From: Erythrobacter sp.
GTDB taxonomy: Bacteria; Pseudomonadota; Alphaproteobacteria; Sphingomonadales; Sphingomonadaceae
NCBI GenBank assembly: GCA_030148605.1
Contig: JASBTD010000007.1
Span: 1-36,388, forward strand
Length of the DNA stretch: 36,388 bases
Direction: 5' to 3'
Numbering within the stretch: the stretch's first letter is position 1; each line of letters begins with the position of its first letter. Under the pieces are notes generated by a model that did not search any database, had not been told where the DNA came from, and worked only from the letters and a program-made list of their open reading frames with translations. The position numbers were made by a program, and so were the translations under genes. Positions 24,970 to 33,743 of the stretch are shown here, in pieces.

Positions 24970-26154
24970 TCAAAACGCCGCGATCCCCGTAATGCCGCGG
25001 CCCAGGATCAGCGCGTGGACATCATGCGTGCCTTCATAGGTGTTGACCGTCTCCAGATTCACCATGTGGCGGATCACCTGATACTCCTCGCTGATGCCAT
25101 TGCCGCCATGCATGTCGCGCGCCTGCCGTGCGATCTCGAGCGCCTTGCCAACATTGTTGCGCTTCACCACGCTGATCATGTCCGGCGCGAAACGGCCTTC
25201 GTCCATCAGGCGGCCCACGCGCAAGCTACCTTGCAGGCCCAGCGCGATATCGGTCAGCATGTCAGCCAGCTTTTTCTGGAACAGCTGTGTGCCGGCGAGC
25301 GGACGACCGAACTGCTTGCGGTCGAGCCCGTATTGCCGCGCGGCGTGCATGCAGAATTCAGCCGCTCCCATCGCGCCCCAGCTGATGCCGTATCGCGCAC
25401 GGTTCAAGCATCCGAACGGGCCCTTGAGCCCCTGCACATCGGGCAGCAGTGCATCCGCGCCCACCTTTACATCATCCATCATGATCATGCCGGTGGTGCT
25501 GGCGCGCAGCGAAATCTTGCCTTCGATCTTGGGCGCGGACAGCCCCTTCATGCCTTTTTCCAGCACGAAGCCGCGAATGCCGCCGCCGTGTTCCTCGCTT
25601 TTTGCCCAGACGACGAAAACGTCAGCAAAGGGAGCGTTGGAGATCCAGGTTTTGGAGCCGTTGAGCACATATCCGTCGCCATCCTTGCGGGCGACGGTCT
25701 TCATGCCAGCAGGGTCTGACCCGGCATCGGGTTCAGTCAGGCCGAAGCAGCCGATCAGCTCGCCTGAAGCCAGGCCGGGCAAATATTTGCGGCGCTGCTC
25801 TTCCGAGCCATAGGCGTAGATCGGATACATCACGAGCGATGACTGAACCGAAGCCATCGAGCGATAGCCGCTATCGACCCGCTCGATCTCGCGCGCGATC
25901 AATCCGTAAGCGACATAGCTTGCGCCTGCGCCGCCATATTCTTCCGGAATGGTCGCGCCCAGCAGGCCCGCCTGCCCGAACATCGGAAACAGTTCGGGCG
26001 CGTCGATTTCATCCGCAAAGGCCTTGATCACGCGCGGCTGCAGCTCGCTTTGCGCGAAACCATGCGCGGCATCGCGGATCATCCGTTCGTCTTCGGTTAG
26101 CTGGGTTTCGAGATCGAAGGGATCTTCCCAGTTGAAGGGGACCATGTTGCCCAC
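24970..26154 (-). CDS. gcdH: Glutaryl-CoA dehydrogenase
   Basis: FAD enzyme that oxidises and decarboxylates glutaryl-CoA to crotonyl-CoA in lysine and tryptophan breakdown. The 394 residues follow the human enzyme closely: [68 protein letters not shown] and [15 protein letters not shown], with catalytic base E374. I chose the GTG at 26154 because AGGAG lies seven bases upstream; the ATG at 26145 would be too far from it. The leader carries a palindrome matching the hppD operator and it covers this ribosome-binding site. Confidence 0.96.
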   Translation of the reverse strand: MGNMVPFNWEDPFDLETQLTEDERMIRDAAHGFAQSELQPRVIKAFADEIDAPELFPMFGQAGLLGATIPEEYGGAGASYVAYGLIAREIERVDSGYRSMASVQSSLVMYPIYAYGSEEQRRKYLPGLASGELIGCFGLTEPDAGSDPAGMKTVARKDGDGYVLNGSKTWISNAPFADVFVVWAKSEEHGGGIRGFVLEKGMKGLSAPKIEGKISLRASTTGMIMMDDVKVGADALLPDVQGLKGPFGCLNRARYGISWGAMGAAEFCMHAARQYGLDRKQFGRPLAGTQLFQKKLADMLTDIALGLQGSLRVGRLMDEGRFAPDMISVVKRNNVGKALEIARQARDMHGGNGISEEYQVIRHMVNLETVNTYEGTHDVHALILGRGITGIAAF

Positions 26155-26155
26155 T

Positions 26156-26173
26156 TAGTTACTCCTGAAACTA
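26156..26173. promoter_or_regulatory. Operator of gcdH, twin of the hppD operator
   Basis: TAGTTACTCCTGAAACTA (18 bases) differs from the hppD site at 1427-1444 only in the four central bases. TAGTT and AACTA arms are 8 bases apart in both. On the minus strand it reads TAGTTTCAGGAGTAACTA, containing the AGGAG of gcdH and ending two bases before the GTG. A bound regulator would block transcription elongation or initiation here. Confidence 0.6.
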
Positions 26174-26174
26174 T

Positions 26175-26213
26175 CTTGCTGCCCCATTTGCAGGAATGGG
26201 GCGTTACAGCAAG
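26175..26213. other. Nested hairpin upstream of gcdH
   Basis: Outer arms CTTGCTG (26175-26181) and CAGCAAG (26207-26213) and inner arms GCCCCATT (26181-26188) and AATGGGGC (26195-26202) are complementary (the G at 26181 can join only one arm), with a short bulge between them. It lies between the receiver gene stop and the gcdH operator. Without a clear U-run it may be a leader structure of gcdH or a weak terminator of the receiver gene. Confidence 0.45.
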
Positions 26214-26261
26214 TGCTCAGTAGCGAACTGGCGGGGAGTAAGAAACCCGCAGTGAAACAGA

Positions 26262-26621
26262 TCAGGCTGGGGCAAGGCTTGCGTTGACGGCAGCCAGCAT
26301 CTCTGCCGGGGGGCAGGGCTTGCGCAAGGTCATGGCATTGGGGAAACGCGATTTCACTTCATCGCGGGCGAACAGGCCCGAATGAAAGATGATAGGTATT
26401 TCCGCTTGTTCGAGCTTCTCCGCCAGTGCGAACACCGTGCCATCGTTAAGCTTTACATCAAGAATGGCGACATCGGGCCTCTGCTTCTGGAATGAAAGCA
26501 TTGCCGAGGAGTTGTCACGATAGGGGCCTTCCACCAGAAACCCCGCCTCATTGACGGTGTCACAAAGGTCATTCGCCAGAATGTGCTCGTCTTCGGCGAC
26601 TAGGATGCAAGCTCGTGTCAT
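26262..26621 (-). CDS. Stand-alone response-regulator receiver domain
   Basis: 119 residues from the ATG at 26621, with AGGAA eight bases upstream; the frame extends to 26663. A complete CheY-type receiver: acidic pair E10/D11, phosphoacceptor D55 in AILDVKL, S81 in FHSG and K101 in LRKPCPP. There is no output domain, so it must act by protein contact. Single receivers with this FHSG/LRKP wording are common beside or away from HWE/HisKA2 histidine kinases in alphaproteobacteria; no kinase is present here. Confidence 0.88.
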   Translation of the reverse strand: MTRACILVAEDEHILANDLCDTVNEAGFLVEGPYRDNSSAMLSFQKQRPDVAILDVKLNDGTVFALAEKLEQAEIPIIFHSGLFARDEVKSRFPNAMTLRKPCPPAEMLAAVNASLAPA

Positions 26622-26702
26622 TGGCGGTTCCTTTCCAGGTATTCGACAGCGCCAATTTGTCACGCAAGCTTAACACAGATTTCCGCCTACTTGTGGCCGT
26701 AT

Positions 26703-27251
26703 TCATCCATTCTGGCCAAACTTGGCAGAGAAACCGGATTCGTCACCGGAACTCAGTAGCTTGGCTTGCTCGACCCATGCATCGCGACGGATGCGGCCCG
26801 CGAATTTTCCCAGTTTTGCGTCGATTTCATCGATCATGGCATCGTCCCATTCAGCGATCTGAGCGAATCGGGTGATCCCATGCACATTCAGGATCGCCGC
26901 AATCTTGGGGCCAAGGCCTTTGATCCGGGTGAGGTCGTCGGCATCTGCTGAAACGGGTGCATCGGGCACCACTTGCGCGCCAGCCTCTGCGTCGGCTTGC
27001 GCGCTTGCATGTGCCACTTCCTGCGCATTCGCCGCGTCAGACAATGTGGGTGCGGGTGTTCCCGCATCGATCAATGCCTGGTTGCGGGCAGCGCGAGCGG
27101 CGCCTTCGTCCAGCACATCGCGCGCCATGCTTTCGCGAATGACTGAAGTCTTGCGATTGGCGCGCAGCACCAGCCAAAGGATGATCAGCGCGGCGACAAG
27201 CCCGATCGCCAGATATGGCCAGTAGGCATTGATGAATTCGGCTGCGATCAC
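26703..27251 (-). CDS. Membrane-anchored helix-hairpin-helix domain protein
   Basis: 182 residues from a GTG at 27251 with GGGAG nine bases upstream. One N-terminal membrane helix (about 10-30, YLAIGLVAALIILWLVL), a variable Ala/Glu/Asp-rich middle (about 45-100), and a C-terminal domain beginning DDLTRIKGLGPKIAAILN followed by GITRFAQIAEW and RRDAWVEQAKLL. That is the helix-hairpin-helix-like segment found at the ends of some L21-related and complex-I-associated proteins. Function not known; DNA or protein binding at the membrane is possible. Confidence 0.75.
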   Translation of the reverse strand: MIAAEFINAYWPYLAIGLVAALIILWLVLRANRKTSVIRESMARDVLDEGAARAARNQALIDAGTPAPTLSDAANAQEVAHASAQADAEAGAQVVPDAPVSADADDLTRIKGLGPKIAAILNVHGITRFAQIAEWDDAMIDEIDAKLGKFAGRIRRDAWVEQAKLLSSGDESGFSAKFGQNG

Positions 27252-27357
27252 GCGTCAAAGCTCCCTTTCCAATACGCGCGGGGCACATAGCAGCGAGCCC
27301 GCGGCAAAGCCAAGCCTTGCGCGCGGGCCCGTAGCGGTCGAGCCAGGGAGGGGGCGC

Positions 27358-27513
27358 TCAACCGCCTTTCATTGATCCTGCGACTTCGGTCAGGCGCTGG
27401 AACTCCTGCCGCCAAAAATCGCTTTGGCCGGTGAACCGCGACTGAACGCTCTGTGTCAGTGGTGAATCGAGCGGGAAGGGTGCCTCAGGCTTGCGGCTGC
27501 TCGCCCCCGACAT
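27358..27513 (-). CDS. Small unrecognised ORF after the flippase gene
   Basis: A 51-codon frame beginning MSGASSRKPEAPFPLD and ending EVAGSMKGG. The ATG lies 29 bases inside the end of the flippase gene, in another frame. The predicted protein is soluble and looks protein-like (SRFTGQSDFWRQEFQRLTEVA would form an amphipathic helix). I do not recognise it, and no clear ribosome-binding site is seen, so it may be a genuine coupled small gene or chance. Confidence 0.4.
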   Translation of the reverse strand: MSGASSRKPEAPFPLDSPLTQSVQSRFTGQSDFWRQEFQRLTEVAGSMKGG

Positions 27514-28990
27514 TGCGCCTGAACAGCACTCTGTCATCCGCGCCGAACCCGCGGTGCCAGATCACATAGCCATAGGTGAGCAGGATCGCCGGGATGCCGA
27601 AAATCAGCTCGGCCCATTCGGGCAGCAGCGTGGCCAGGAAGCCCACGATCACAGCTGGACCGGTTGCCCATACCAGGCCCCAGCGCCAATTGCCGACCGG
27701 CGCCTTGAGCAAGCGCTTCAGCAGCAGCGCCTTGATCAGGCTGGATGTGCCAAGCGCAAGGAACAATGCGGCGGCGGCCCCCGCGGCCTTGAATCCTTCG
27801 TCAAGCTGCAAGTGCTCGGCAAGCATGATCAAGCCAATGGTCAGTCCCGCCTGAAGCGCGATGATGCCGATCGAAATGCCCAGATTTCGCTTGCGTGCGA
27901 TATAGACCAGCACGCTTTCCGACACGACTGCCATCGAAGCGACCACTTCAGCTGCGAGCAGGATCGCAAGCGCGCCGGTGCCGCCCACGATTTCAGGGCC
28001 GCCAAGCCCCATTACCGCTTCGCCGGGGATCGCCAATGCCAGCGCGATCCCCGCCTGGACTGCGATCACCCAAAAGCCGACCTGCCGCACCTGCGCGGCG
28101 ATCGCCGGAAGATTGCCGATCTTGAGGTTCTTGGTCACTACCGGCGAAAGAATCGGTTCAAAGCTCGATTTGAGCTTCTGCGGCAGCGTCGCAACTTCCT
28201 TGGCAAAGAAGTAGATCCCCACCGCACGTTCGCTGGTGAACTGGCCGAGCAGGAACACGTCGAGCAGCCGCGTGCTGCGCTCGATCACATCCGCACCTGA
28301 CAGCGGGAATGCGCGCATCGTCAGCCTGCCCAGATAGCCAAAGCGCGGGCGCCAACCGCTGGGCAAGCCATAAGTGCGCAAGACTGACCACAGCGCAGTC
28401 AAAAGCGCGGCGTAGATCGCCACGACAAAGGCCAGCGCGAGTCCGCTTTCGCGCGTACCGGGCACATAGAAGAACGCGAGCACCGCGATCGACTTCACCC
28501 ATGGCTCCACCACGGCACGGGCGCGGACAGTTGTCGCGATATCGTATCTATAAGCCTGCGCGGCGAGCAGGATTTCCGTCAGCGCGAAGGCCGGGATCGC
28601 TGTGACCATCAGGATATCGAGCGGTCCATTCATTCCGTTCGGGAACATGATGCCGGGAAAGACCAGCAGCACCGATGCGACCAGCGCCGATACGATCAGC
28701 GAAGCGAGCATGCCGTCAAACACCAGATTGACGTGGCTTTCATGCTCTTCCTCTGCGCCTTCGGTCAGCCGCTGCGCCAGCCCGCGTTTCTCTCCCAATG
28801 CGCAGAACAGCGCGAATATCTCGATCACCACGAAAGCCGCAGCGAAGCGGCCCATGTCTTCAACCCCGTAAAGCCGGTAGCCGATGAAGAGGAAGGGGAT
28901 CCCGCCGATCAGCCGGATCAGGAACCCCAGCGTATTGGTGCGCCCGCCTTTGGCGAGCGTTGCCATGTCATCCGTGTGATCAGCGCTCAC
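27485..28990 (-). CDS. Polysaccharide/lipid-linked oligosaccharide flippase (MOP superfamily)
   Basis: 501 residues with about 12-14 hydrophobic helices and few charges between them, as in Wzx-type flippases that move lipid-linked sugar units across the inner membrane. Opening with GRTNTLGFLIRLIGGIPFLFIGYRLYGVEDMGRF-like wording (about 16-48) is typical. Substrate cannot be inferred. The GTG at 28990 overlaps the gpsA TGA (GTGA), so the two are translationally coupled, and the small ORF at 27358 overlaps its end. Confidence 0.85.
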   Translation of the reverse strand: MSADHTDDMATLAKGGRTNTLGFLIRLIGGIPFLFIGYRLYGVEDMGRFAAAFVVIEIFALFCALGEKRGLAQRLTEGAEEEHESHVNLVFDGMLASLIVSALVASVLLVFPGIMFPNGMNGPLDILMVTAIPAFALTEILLAAQAYRYDIATTVRARAVVEPWVKSIAVLAFFYVPGTRESGLALAFVVAIYAALLTALWSVLRTYGLPSGWRPRFGYLGRLTMRAFPLSGADVIERSTRLLDVFLLGQFTSERAVGIYFFAKEVATLPQKLKSSFEPILSPVVTKNLKIGNLPAIAAQVRQVGFWVIAVQAGIALALAIPGEAVMGLGGPEIVGGTGALAILLAAEVVASMAVVSESVLVYIARKRNLGISIGIIALQAGLTIGLIMLAEHLQLDEGFKAAGAAAALFLALGTSSLIKALLLKRLLKAPVGNWRWGLVWATGPAVIVGFLATLLPEWAELIFGIPAILLTYGYVIWHRGFGADDRVLFRRNVGGEQPQA

Positions 28991-29988
28991 GCAGGCTCGC
29001 CTTGCTCTGTGGTGAGCGGTCGCGAGAGCAAGTCCTGCACCACGCGCGCAGGCGCTGCACCTTCCAGTAGCGTGTTCACCGCAAGCACGATCGGCATATC
29101 GATCCCACGATCCTCGGCCAATTGTTGCAGCACCGGCGCGGTATGCGCGCCTTCGGCAACGGTGCGCCGGTCGGCCATCAATGCCCTGGCATCACCGCCT
29201 TCGCCCAGCGCCTTGCCTAGCGAGAAATTGCGGCTCGACGTGCTGCTGCAAGTAAGCACCAGATCACCCAGCCCGCACAGGCCCGACAGCGTATCGCGGT
29301 CCGCCCCCAGCGCTTCCCCGAAACGCAGCATTTCCGCATATCCGCGTGCGATCAGGGCAGCGCGGGCATTCTGGCCCAAGCCAAGCCCGTCAACCACGCC
29401 GCAAGCAATCGCGAGCACATTCTTGATCGAGCCGCCGATTTCCGCGCCGGTCACATCCTCGCTGAAATAGGGGCGGAAGGTTGGCCGTGCGATGGCGGAA
29501 ACGAGCCGGTCCCACTGCGCTTCGCCGCCGCTGCACGCCAACGTTACGGCGGTGGGCAGGCCGGCGGCCACTTCATGCGCGAAAGTGGGGCCGGAAAGTA
29601 TCGCGACTTCGCTCTCCGGTAGGGCTTCCTTCGCGACATCGTTCATCAGCCGCCCTGTGCCCGCTTCGATGCCCTTGCTGCACAGCACCAGGTCGCGCGG
29701 TGCCTTGGGCATTTGCCGAAGCACGCTGCCCAGATGCTGCGCCGGGGTGACTGCCAACACGATATCGAGCGCGGCGAATTCGCTTAGGTCACCTGTGGCG
29801 CGGATTGTCTCTGACAGGGTGGCAGAGGGCAAATAGGCCGTATTGCGATGGTCGCGATTGATTTCTTCGACAACATCGCTTTCCAGCGCCCAGATCAGCA
29901 CCTCGCGCCCATCGCTGGCGAGCATTTGCGCCAGCGCTGTGCCCCATGCGCCCGCGCCTAAAACGCCAACGGGACGGTGAGCCGTCAC
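28987..29988 (-). CDS. gpsA: Glycerol-3-phosphate dehydrogenase [NAD(P)+]
   Basis: Reduces dihydroxyacetone phosphate to sn-glycerol-3-phosphate for phospholipid synthesis. 333 residues from the GTG at 29988, which overlaps the tsaD stop (GTGA); the frame runs further upstream to 30039 inside tsaD. N-terminal nucleotide site [59 protein letters not shown] with the catalytic lysine, and [11 protein letters not shown] are all present. The tsaD-gpsA order is common in alphaproteobacteria. Confidence 0.96.
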   Translation of the reverse strand: MTAHRPVGVLGAGAWGTALAQMLASDGREVLIWALESDVVEEINRDHRNTAYLPSATLSETIRATGDLSEFAALDIVLAVTPAQHLGSVLRQMPKAPRDLVLCSKGIEAGTGRLMNDVAKEALPESEVAILSGPTFAHEVAAGLPTAVTLACSGGEAQWDRLVSAIARPTFRPYFSEDVTGAEIGGSIKNVLAIACGVVDGLGLGQNARAALIARGYAEMLRFGEALGADRDTLSGLCGLGDLVLTCSSTSSRNFSLGKALGEGGDARALMADRRTVAEGAHTAPVLQQLAEDRGIDMPIVLAVNTLLEGAAPARVVQDLLSRPLTTEQGEPA

Positions 29989-31112
29989 GCTTTCACCCCG
30001 GCGCCGCGCACCGGCTCTGCATCGGGATCGAGCGGCCAACGCGGTCGTGCCGATACGTCAAGCGGATCGAACTGGCCAAGCGGCAAGCGCTCGCAGCCCG
30101 CCCAGGCGATCATCGCGGCATTATCGGTACACAGCGCCATAGGAGGAGCGGTGAAGCCCATCGCGCGGCGCGAAGCAAGCTCTTCCAGCGCACTGCGCAC
30201 CGATTGATTGGCTGCAACGCCGCCTGCAACGACAAGGTTGGGCGGGGTGTCGATCCGGTCTAGCGCGTGTTCCAGCCGGTCAATAAGGCAGTCGATCGCG
30301 GCTTGCTGGAAGCTGGCGGCGATATCCGCATCGCTATATGCAAAGCCCGTTCGTGCTGAGCCTGTCGAAGTATGGACGGGCTTCTCACGCCCTTCGACAG
30401 GCTCAGGACGAGCGGAATTGTGCTGGCTCTCTTTCGCTCTCAGAACGGCGCTCTTAAGTCCCGCAAAGGAGAAATGCGGTTCCTTAGAACCTTTCAGCGG
30501 GCGGGGCAGGGGCACAGCGCCCGGATCGCCTTGCCTGGCCAATTGTTCGACCTTGGGGCCGCCGGGATAGCCGAGGCCAAGGATCTTCGCGCTCTTGTCA
30601 TAGGCTTCGCCCAGCGCATCGTCGATGGTGGTGGCAAGACGGCGATATTGGCCGACCCCTTCGACCAGCAAAATCTGGCAATGTCCGCCCGAAACGAGCA
30701 GCAAAAGGTAGGGGAACTCGAGCTCCGGATCGGCCAGACGCGGGCTCAGCGCATGCCCTTCCAGATGGTTGATCGCGATCAGCGGCGTGTCAGACGCCAT
30801 CGCCAGCGCCTTGGCCGTTACCAGCCCCACCATCACCCCGCCAATCAGGCCCGGCCCGGCTGTGGCCGCAATCGCATCGCAATCGGCCAGCGTCAGGCCA
30901 GCCTCGCGCATCACGCTATCAAGCATGGGGGCAAGTTTCTCAGCATGCGCGCGCGCCGCAATCTCCGGCACCACGCCGCCATAGGGGGCATGTTCACTGA
31001 CTTGCGAGGCGATTTGCTGCGCCAGGATCGTGCGGTCACTCGCGACCAGCGCGACGGCGGTTTCGTCGCAGCTCGATTCGATCCCCAGGACGATCTGCGC
31101 CTTTGTGCTCAT
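29985..31112 (-). CDS. tsaD: tRNA N6-adenosine threonylcarbamoyltransferase, with in-frame repeat insertion
   Basis: Transfers threonylcarbamoyl to A37 of ANN-reading tRNAs, an essential modification. 375 residues, longer than the usual ~340. ASKHA-fold features are complete: [14 protein letters not shown], metal histidines H116 and H120 in [26 protein letters not shown] and [13 protein letters not shown]. The extra length is largely residues 233-256, which translate a palindromic DNA repeat (30347-30415) as [19 protein letters not shown] and a few more. The insertion lies in the loop after [12 protein letters not shown] and keeps frame, so the enzyme is probably functional. Divergent from hemC, 44 bases apart. 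Confidence 0.95.
   Translation of the reverse strand: MSTKAQIVLGIESSCDETAVALVASDRTILAQQIASQVSEHAPYGGVVPEIAARAHAEKLAPMLDSVMREAGLTLADCDAIAATAGPGLIGGVMVGLVTAKALAMASDTPLIAINHLEGHALSPRLADPELEFPYLLLLVSGGHCQILLVEGVGQYRRLATTIDDALGEAYDKSAKILGLGYPGGPKVEQLARQGDPGAVPLPRPLKGSKEPHFSFAGLKSAVLRAKESQHNSARPEPVEGREKPVHTSTGSARTGFAYSDADIAASFQQAAIDCLIDRLEHALDRIDTPPNLVVAGGVAANQSVRSALEELASRRAMGFTAPPMALCTDNAAMIAWAGCERLPLGQFDPLDVSARPRWPLDPDAEPVRGAGVKA
30347..30415. repeat. Palindromic repeat inserted within tsaD
   Basis: Left arm 30347-30370 and right arm 30392-30415 are inverted repeats matching at 22 of 24 positions around a 21-base loop. A second pair, AAGCCCGT (30343-30350) and ACGGGCTT (30376-30383), offers an alternative fold. 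The arm core CTGAGCCTGTCGAAG is a known style of dispersed sphingomonad repeat. It is normally intergenic; here it is translated. Confidence 0.85.
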
Positions 31113-31156
31113 GGCGCTTTCCCTTAGAGGTTTACAGGGTTAGAGCAAGCGCAGCG

Positions 31157-32092
31157 ATGAGTGAGACAACAGCGAAAATTCGGCTCGGCACGCGCAATTC
31201 GCCATTGGCGATGGCGCAGGCTTACGAGACCCGGCGGCGGCTATGCGATGCGCATGGCTGGGGCGAAGATGACGTAGAGCTGGTGCCGGTGATGGCGAGC
31301 GGGGACAAGGTGCTTGACCGGCCGCTCGCGGAAATCGGCGGCAAGGCGCTGTGGACCAAGGAACTGGATTACTGGCTGCATGAAGGGCACATTGATGCCT
31401 CTGTCCATTCGATGAAGGATGTCGAGACCTTGCGGCCCGCGACATTGGCGATCGCGGCGGTCCTGCCTCGCGCAGACACGGCAGACCGGCTGGTGGGCGC
31501 GGCGAGCATTGCAGACATTCCCGAAGGCGCGACAATTGGCACCAGCGCGCCGCGCCGCGCCGCGCAACTGCTCCATGCAAGGCCTGACTGCAAGGTCGTG
31601 TCCTTCCGCGGCAATGTTGCGACCCGGCTGGCCAAGCTGGAACGCGGCGAAGCGGATTGCACGCTGCTTGCCTCTGCCGGGCTCGACCGCTTGGGCGAAG
31701 AAGGCATCGGCGCGCGGCTTGATCCTGACACATGGCTGCCGGCGCCAGCGCAAGGCGCGATCGGGATCGAATGCCGCGCGGATGACGCAGATACCCGCGC
31801 TGTTCTTGACGCGATCAACCACAAGCCAAGCTATCACGCGGTCATGGCAGAGCGGGCCTTGCTGAAAGCGCTTGGCGGCACTTGCCACAGCCCCATCGCG
31901 GTCCTGACCAGCGCTCAGGATGATGTGTTGGCGCTGCGCTGCGCGCTTTTCAGCCCTGACGGCACAGAACGGATCGAAGCAACGCATAGTGGTGCAGCCA
32001 ATGACCTGGGTTGGGTTGCTGCCATGGGCGACGCGCTCCTTGCGCAGCTTACGCCGGGCATGGCGCCGCATTTCGGCGCGGGATCGCATTGA
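31157..32092 (+). CDS. hemC: Hydroxymethylbilane synthase (porphobilinogen deaminase)
   Basis: Condenses four porphobilinogens into hydroxymethylbilane in heme synthesis; cytoplasmic. 311 residues from the ATG at 31157; the frame is open to 31103. LGTRNSPLAMAQA opens the protein, HSMKDVETLRP and GTSAPRRAAQLLHARPD follow, and C243 in GGTCHSPIA carries the dipyrromethane cofactor. The stop overlaps the hemD start (TTGA). With hemN at 4579 it gives two separate heme loci in the window. Confidence 0.97.
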   Translation: MSETTAKIRLGTRNSPLAMAQAYETRRRLCDAHGWGEDDVELVPVMASGDKVLDRPLAEIGGKALWTKELDYWLHEGHIDASVHSMKDVETLRPATLAIAAVLPRADTADRLVGAASIADIPEGATIGTSAPRRAAQLLHARPDCKVVSFRGNVATRLAKLERGEADCTLLASAGLDRLGEEGIGARLDPDTWLPAPAQGAIGIECRADDADTRAVLDAINHKPSYHAVMAERALLKALGGTCHSPIAVLTSAQDDVLALRCALFSPDGTERIEATHSGAANDLGWVAAMGDALLAQLTPGMAPHFGAGSH

Positions 32093-32766
32093 AACGGGTA
32101 TTCGCCATCCGGCCCGAGCCGGGGCTGACTTCCACCATAGCAGCAGGGGCTGCGCGCGGCCTCCCGATCACAGGTTTCGCGCTGTCTGGCATCCGGCCAT
32201 GCGGATGGACCTTGCCCGATCTGAGCGGGATCGACGGCTTGCTGGTGGGAAGTGCGAACGCCTTCCGCCATGGCGGCGAAAAGCTCGAAGCCTTGCAGCA
32301 TTTGCCCGTGCTGGCGGTGGGGCAAGCGACTGCAGAGGCTGCGGAAGAGGCAGGATTTGCTGTCTCCATGATCGGGAGCGGGGGCCTGCAATCCTTGCTC
32401 AACAGCCTTCCCGATCAGCCACGGCATTTGCTGCGCCTTTCCGGTGAGAAGCATGTCGAGCTTGAACCGCCGCCGCATATAGAGCTTACATCGCGTATCG
32501 TGTATCGCGTGCAAAATACGGATATTCCCGATGATTTCGCGGCTCTGCTTGCGCAGGGCGGGGTAGTCCTTTTGCATTCGGCGGGTGCGGCAAAGCATTT
32601 TGCCGATGAATGCGACCGGTTGGGGCTGGATCGGCAGAAGATCGCGCTCGCAGCATTGGGGATGCGCATTCTTGGCCCGGCAGGCATGGGCTGGCGCGAT
32701 GTGCGTGCGGCGCCCAATCCGGAAGAGAGCGAGTTACTGGCCTTGGCGCAAGACATGTGCCAATGA
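32089..32766 (+). CDS. hemD: Uroporphyrinogen-III synthase
   Basis: Closes and inverts ring D of hydroxymethylbilane to give uroporphyrinogen III. About 225 residues starting with a TTG at 32089 that overlaps the hemC TGA. The family is poorly conserved; support comes from the opening RVFAIRPEPGLTST, the hinge sequence VGQATAEAAEEAGF (about 85-98), VVLLHSAGAAKHF near residue 165, and the position directly after hemC. There is no ATG near this point, so the TTG start is the best choice. Confidence 0.9.
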   Translation: MKRVFAIRPEPGLTSTIAAGAARGLPITGFALSGIRPCGWTLPDLSGIDGLLVGSANAFRHGGEKLEALQHLPVLAVGQATAEAAEEAGFAVSMIGSGGLQSLLNSLPDQPRHLLRLSGEKHVELEPPPHIELTSRIVYRVQNTDIPDDFAALLAQGGVVLLHSAGAAKHFADECDRLGLDRQKIALAALGMRILGPAGMGWRDVRAAPNPEESELLALAQDMCQ

Positions 32767-32824
32767 AGCCTTCTACCGGGGGCGGATAGACCCGAAAGCT
32801 ATAAGGTCGTAGAACGGACGCGTG

Positions 32825-33733
32825 ATGGAATCGAGATTTGGCAGCCGCCGCAAAGGCCCTTCGATGCGGCCCATTTTTGGAGCCGCGGCGGCATCGTTCC
32901 TGCTGGGGGCATCGCTGGTCGGCTATTACTACTGGTCGGGTGACGCGGAGGAGCCGGCGGAAGTGACCGAGCAGGTCGCGGTTGCTGACGCTGATGTGCC
33001 TGAAGCTGAGACTGAATCCGCGACTCCAGTACCATCACCTACTGCGACCGCCAGCGAGGCTGCTGAAGCCACGGAGGTTGCCGTAGGGGCTGCAGAAGCA
33101 GTCGAACGCGTGGCAGAACAGCAAGGCGGGCTTGACCAGCGCCTGGCCGCCGCAGAGCAACGTCTGGCTCGGCTTGACCTGCAGGCAGAAGCCGCCGCGG
33201 GCAATGCAGCGCGCGCGGAAGGCCTGCTGATCGCCTTTGCTACACGGCGCGCGGTCGAGCGCGGCGCAGAGCTTGGCTATCTTGCGGACCAGTTGCGGCT
33301 ACGCTTTGGCGACAATTGGCCCAATGCGGTGCGCACAATCATCGCTTTCTCGCGCGATCCGGTGCGGCAGGACCAGTTGCTGGCGCGGCTTGACGGGCTC
33401 GCACCGGAACTGAGTGAACGCCAGGGGATCAATTCGTGGGCAGATTTCCGTCGCGAGATCAGCGAGCTGTTCGTGATCCGGCGCGAAAGCACGCCCTCGC
33501 CGCAGCCCGAACGGAGGCTGGAGCGTGCGCGGTTCGCGCTTGAGCAAGGCCGGATCGATACAGCGATTGGCGAAGTGCAAAACCTGCCCGGCGCCGAGAA
33601 AGCTGCAAACTGGCTGGCCGATGCGCAGCGCTATCGCGATGTGATGGAAGCGCTTGAAGTGATCGAGACCGCGGCTGTTCTGGGGCAAAGCGGGCTGCGC
33701 GATGCGGCCGGCAATCCGGTTGCCCAGCAATAG
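32825..33733 (+). CDS. Mitofilin/Mic60-like inner-membrane protein
   Basis: 302 residues from the ATG at 32825. One N-terminal membrane helix (about 17-37, ending LVGYYYW), an Ala/Glu/Thr-rich acidic linker (about 38-80), a predicted coiled coil (about 85-140, EQRLARLDLQAEAAA), and a helical C-terminal domain with LRLRFGDNWPNAVRTIIAF. Alphaproteobacterial Mic60 homologues are typically encoded just after hemC-hemD and share this layout; they shape intracytoplasmic membranes. Assignment is by context and architecture. The C-terminal mitofilin signature is not clear to me. Placed 58 bases after hemD, so probably co-transcribed. Confidence 0.75.
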   Translation: MESRFGSRRKGPSMRPIFGAAAASFLLGASLVGYYYWSGDAEEPAEVTEQVAVADADVPEAETESATPVPSPTATASEAAEATEVAVGAAEAVERVAEQQGGLDQRLAAAEQRLARLDLQAEAAAGNAARAEGLLIAFATRRAVERGAELGYLADQLRLRFGDNWPNAVRTIIAFSRDPVRQDQLLARLDGLAPELSERQGINSWADFRREISELFVIRRESTPSPQPERRLERARFALEQGRIDTAIGEVQNLPGAEKAANWLADAQRYRDVMEALEVIETAAVLGQSGLRDAAGNPVAQQ

Positions 33734-33743
33734 GGGCCAAGCT

